The notes under the pieces were generated by a model. It saw only the letters and a list, made by a program, of their open reading frames with translations, had not been told where the DNA came from and searched no databases. From the NCBI GenBank assembly GCA_937900185.1, contig CALCCW010000056.1, positions 1 to 8,106 on the forward strand: 8,106 bases of DNA, in the 5' to 3' direction. The translations under genes and the position numbers were made by a program. Source of the stretch: QQUK01 sp913009765 (GTDB taxonomy: Bacteria; Zixibacteria; MSB-5A5; GN15; FEB-12). This document shows positions 4,718 through 8,106 of this stretch, piece by piece; the stretch's first letter is position 1; each line of letters begins with the position of its first letter.

Positions 4718-7700
4718 ATGCAATTTTCTAAATGGAAAGTTTGGATTGCATTTGTGTTGCTATTTGCAGCAGGTGTTGCAGTTCAAGCACAACCCGAGAT
4801 CAATATTAAACAAATTGATGCCAACAACTTCCCGTTCATCTACTTGGTAGCAAATGTAAATGAAAACGGAAGTCCGATTGCAACTCTTACTACCGCAGAT
4901 TTTATAGTTAGTGAAGATGGTAGAATTCAAACTGATTTCTTTGAAGTTACACCACCTAATTCTGGGGATGGAGTACGGTTAGTAGATTTTGTTTTTCTTA
5001 TCGATAATAGTGGTAGTATGGGGGGGGAGATAAGTGCTGTACGTAATAATGTAAACGCGTTTGCAGATCTTATGGCAGCAAGCGGCATTGACTTACGACT
5101 TGGTGCTGTTCGATTTGGAAATAGGAATGGTAGTAATCCAGATATTTTCAATAGTGGTAATTTAACCGGTGACCTTTCTGTTTTCCACTCTTGGATTAAT
5201 TCAATGTCAGCCTATGGCGGATATGAACCCGGACTACAAGCAATTATAAATGCTGTTAACACTTTTAATTTTAGACCGGGGTCTCAACGACATTTTCTTA
5301 TTATCACCGACGAGGATAGTGATGCCGGAAGTTTAAGTCAGGCAGTTTCTTTATGTAATTCTAATAACGTAGTTGTTCATGGTGCTATAAATTGTGGTTT
5401 TGGTAACTCTTATAATGACTATTGTCGTCCTAATACGAGTATAACAGGTGCAACTGGTGGTCTTGTGTTCTCTGTTGTCGGACCGTATGATGCTATTTTG
5501 GATGAAATTGGTCATAGTCTTGCCAATACATACATTGTTCGTTATAAAACAGATAATCCTGTTTATGATGGACAACAGAGGGAGGTTCTTCTTGAAGTAA
5601 CTACTCCTTCTGGAGTTGATAACGATATAGCATATTATACACCGGGTGCAGGACCTTTAATTATTAGAACCCAACCGACTATTGACTTGAGTTACAACAC
5701 TCCAATTGATGGGCAGTTATTAACTATTGAAGTAAGTGTAACGGATGATGTACCACCGGGGGTAACCGCTGTTCGTCTCTATTATAAAAAATTAAGCTCA
5801 TCAGGTTATTCTTCAGTAATTATGAATAATATAGGAGGAAATTTCTATTCTGCTCAAATACCAGCTTCTATAGTAACTTCTCCAGGTGTTCAATACTATA
5901 TTACAGCTACAGATGGACAGCTTACATCTACTGACCCGACTGTTGAACCGGGTGTTAATCCGTATTATATAGCTGTATTACCCAATATAGCTCCTGTTAT
6001 CACTCATACTCCAATTGCTGAAGCTGATTTGAATAAAGATTTACCAATAAATGCTCAAGTACATGATATGACCAATGCTGTAGCTACAGTTGAATGTTTC
6101 TATCGAAAGACAGGAACCTTAATTTACCAAAACTTACCAATGGCAAATATAGGTGCTGAGAACTACTCTTGTACTATACCTGGAGTAGTTATTACAGAAG
6201 ATGGATTAGATTACTATATTAAAGCGACTGATGATTTAGGAATAGTTTCTATTGATGGTGTACATTCTATTAAAGTCAAGTCTAAACTAGGTCCTGATAT
6301 CCCTGAAGGAGACACAGATGGAGATGGATTACTTGACAGGTGGGAAATCCTGGGATATGATTATAATGGAGATGGCATCATTGATGTAGATCTTCCGGCA
6401 ATGGGAGCTAATCCCATGCACAAAGATATATTCGTAGAGATTGACTGGATGGGAGAAGATTGTTTCGTTGGTTCTCTTGGTTGTCATGATCATGAGCCTA
6501 ATCAAGCAGCAATTGATGAAATTGTTCAATCATTTGCGGATGCTCCGGTTGATAATCCCGATCATATATCTGGAATTAATTTACATGTTGATATTAGTAA
6601 TGAGATTGATCATGATGACGATCTAGGTTCAAGCCAGGGTAATATCTATTATTGGAATGACTTTTGGGATTTACGAGAAACGAATTTTTCCGTCGAAAGA
6701 AGAAGAATATTCCATTATTGTATTTTCGCTCATGGTTTAGGTGGATTAGGAAGTGTATCAGGAATATCTAGGGGGATTCCTGGCACGGCATTTATTGTAA
6801 GTCTTGGATCTGGATCTTGGACTGATCATAGAGGATCTCAAAATGAACAAGCTGGAACTTTCATGCATGAATTGGGACATAATTTAGGTCTCCATCATGG
6901 TGGTGGTGAAGGTGATGATGTAATTTGGAAACCGAATTATCTTAGTATAATGAACTATAGTTTTCAAACTGAAGGATTGATTGTTAATAATTCTGGTGGT
7001 CATTTTGATTATTCACGTTTCGTATTATCTGATCTTGTCGAATCAAATCTTAATGAAATGAACGGATTAAATGGCGGTTCGCAAATTCAGAATTATGGTA
7101 CAAAGTGGTTTTGTGGTACAAATGAAAACTCTACTTTTAATGCAAATAGTCATATTGACTGGAATTGTGATAAGGTGATAGCATCAGGTGTGTCATCGAA
7201 TATAAATAAAGATGATTTCAATGATAGTGTAACTAGAATTAACACCCTTTCAAGTTTCAATGATTGGGATCATATCATCTTTGATGGTGGAGGTAGAATT
7301 GGTCCAATTGGAACAACAGTTGGAACAATAGTTGAGGAACCAGGAACAACTGAAGTCGAAGAATTAACAATTGATATAGTTAAGACCTTAAAACCACTTC
7401 CACCATACAGTGTTCAGGGGAGTGGTCATCTGGGGTTCATCGAAATAACTTGGGATTCGGTGGGGATAGAAGAAGATACTTTGATTAAATTTAATGTCTA
7501 CCGCGACTCATCTATTCTTGACACTGTCTTAGGACATACATTCTTTGATAGTTTAGTTATATCTAATGTAAGCTATGTGTATAATATTGCTACCTTAAAT
7601 CAATATGGTGTAGAAAGTGATCTTTCAACACCTGTCATAATTACAACTCTAAGTAAATTTAATTGGATTTTCCCTCCATTATTTCCATTTCCGCGAGCAA

Positions 7701-7962
7701 ATGTTTATAGAATCTGGGAGCAGGATCGATTCCTTCCAATTAGATTTGTTTTAACTGATGAGAGAGGAAATTTGATTATTGATGATATAGCAACAATTCA
7801 GATGCAGAAATATGAAAATGATACACCAATTGGAAATATTATTGATTGTATTGATGTAGATAGCTCTATTACTAACAATATTGCGAGATATGAGCCATTA
7901 TTGCAACAATATATATTCAATCTTCAAGTTAGTAATTATCTTACTCTCGGTCGTTGGATGAT
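4718..7962 (+). CDS. Large secreted vWA, Ig-like, metzincin zinc-protease protein (3' truncated)
   Basis: At least 1081 genuine residues. AAGGAG at 4708-4713 supports the start. Domains: signal peptide 1-24 (KWK, hydrophobic core, AVQA before QPE); a short beta domain ending FIVSEDGRIQ (about 26-78); vWA domain about 86-275 with MIDAS D96-x-S98-x-S100 and D198; two similar Ig-like repeats, about 318-420 and 424-521, each ending YYIxATD; two calcium loops of DxDxDGxxD type (532-540 and 548-556); then a protease domain opening KDIFVEIDWM (569-578) with HELGHNLGLHH (H717, E718, H721, H727) and Met-turn SIMNY (743-747), all zinc-site residues present; an FN3-like domain about 893-978; and a partial beta domain from 980. 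Likely a surface or secreted adhesin-protease; its target is unknown. The apparent continuation to a stop at 8027-8029 is sequencing adapter, so the real C-terminus, including any sorting signal, is missing. Confidence 0.9.
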
Positions 7963-8028
7963 AGATCGGAAGAGCACACGTCTGAACTCCAGTCACACTG
8001 ATATATCTCGTATGCCGTCTTCTGCTTG
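7963..8028 (+). other. Illumina TruSeq adapter read-through (not genomic)
   Basis: AGATCGGAAGAGCACACG begins at 7963 and continues as the full indexed TruSeq adapter: common part 7963-7996, index ACTGATAT at 7997-8004 (from memory, TruSeq index 25), then ATCTCGTATGCCGTCTTC and TGCTTG to 8028. The first A may come from A-tailing of the insert. Translated in frame it gives DRKSTRLNSSH, a known contaminant peptide in protein databases. Genomic sequence ends at 7962. Confidence 0.98.
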
Positions 8029-8106
8029 AAAAAAAAAAAACAAACTGAACACAATCTGTCGAAGGATCTCACTCCGCGTCCCTCCGCATATGCACTCCAT
8101 CGGCTT
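8029..8106 (+). other. Poly-A run and read noise after the adapter
   Basis: Twelve A residues (8029-8040) follow the adapter end, as when a sequencer reads past the end of a short fragment. The remaining 66 bases (8041-8106) are much richer in C and G than the genome and hold no recognisable feature. They are best read as low-quality base calls from the same read. Nothing here should be annotated. Confidence 0.88.

Noticed and set aside
4927..6626. Several 61-74 codon frames inside the large secreted protein gene
   Set aside because: All lie within one long, domain-rich frame and have no independent coding signs.
7964..8029. C-terminal peptide DRKSTRLNSSH and following residues as a real protein end
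   Set aside because: It is the translation of the TruSeq adapter, index and P7 tail; the stop codon uses the first poly-A base.
8029..8040. Poly-A tract as a biological tail or terminator
   Set aside because: It directly follows the adapter end and is explained by reading past a short sequencing fragment.

Overview
AT-rich bacterial DNA (about two thirds A+T by eye), probably a metagenome contig end. The best taxonomic clue is a PEP-CTERM protein, which implies an exosortase-bearing, Gram-negative-type organism. The large secreted vWA/Ig/metalloprotease protein is of a type known from environmental lineages, but I cannot name a phylum.

Layout. Positions 1-276 hold the 3' end of a plus-strand gene with a winged-helix look. 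It runs tail to tail, with a 14 bp overlap, into a minus-strand pair: an ArdC-like antirestriction/zinc-peptidase protein (536-1321) followed by a small helical protein (263-469). This corner looks like mobile-element or defence-island DNA. A 513 bp gap (1322-1834) carries divergent control regions, including a sigma70-like promoter with a perfect dyad over its -10/start region. It leads into a 200-residue exported PEP-CTERM protein (1835-2437).

Positions 2438-4717 are mostly non-coding and decayed. They contain an IS transposase remnant (about 3096-3413), one small two-helix membrane protein on the minus strand (3609-3812) with its own promoter, several short dyads, and the second copy of a diverged dispersed repeat whose first copy lies before the PEP-CTERM gene.

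From 4718 to the contig end runs a very large secreted protein: signal peptide, vWA domain with MIDAS, two Ig-like repeats, two calcium-loop motifs, a metzincin zinc-protease domain (HELGHNLGLHH and Met-turn IMNY), an FN3-like domain and a start of a further beta domain. Its 3' end is not genomic. Position 7963 begins a complete Illumina TruSeq adapter with an index, followed by poly-A and 66 bases of read noise. The apparent last 21 residues and stop codon are therefore artefacts, and the real C-terminus is missing.

The two exported proteins suggest surface or matrix biology, but there is no shared operon. I found no CRISPR array, tRNA or rRNA. I see no convincing wholly new system. The best leads are the large vWA-metzincin protein, the ArdC-like two-gene unit and the operator-like dyad of the PEP-CTERM gene.
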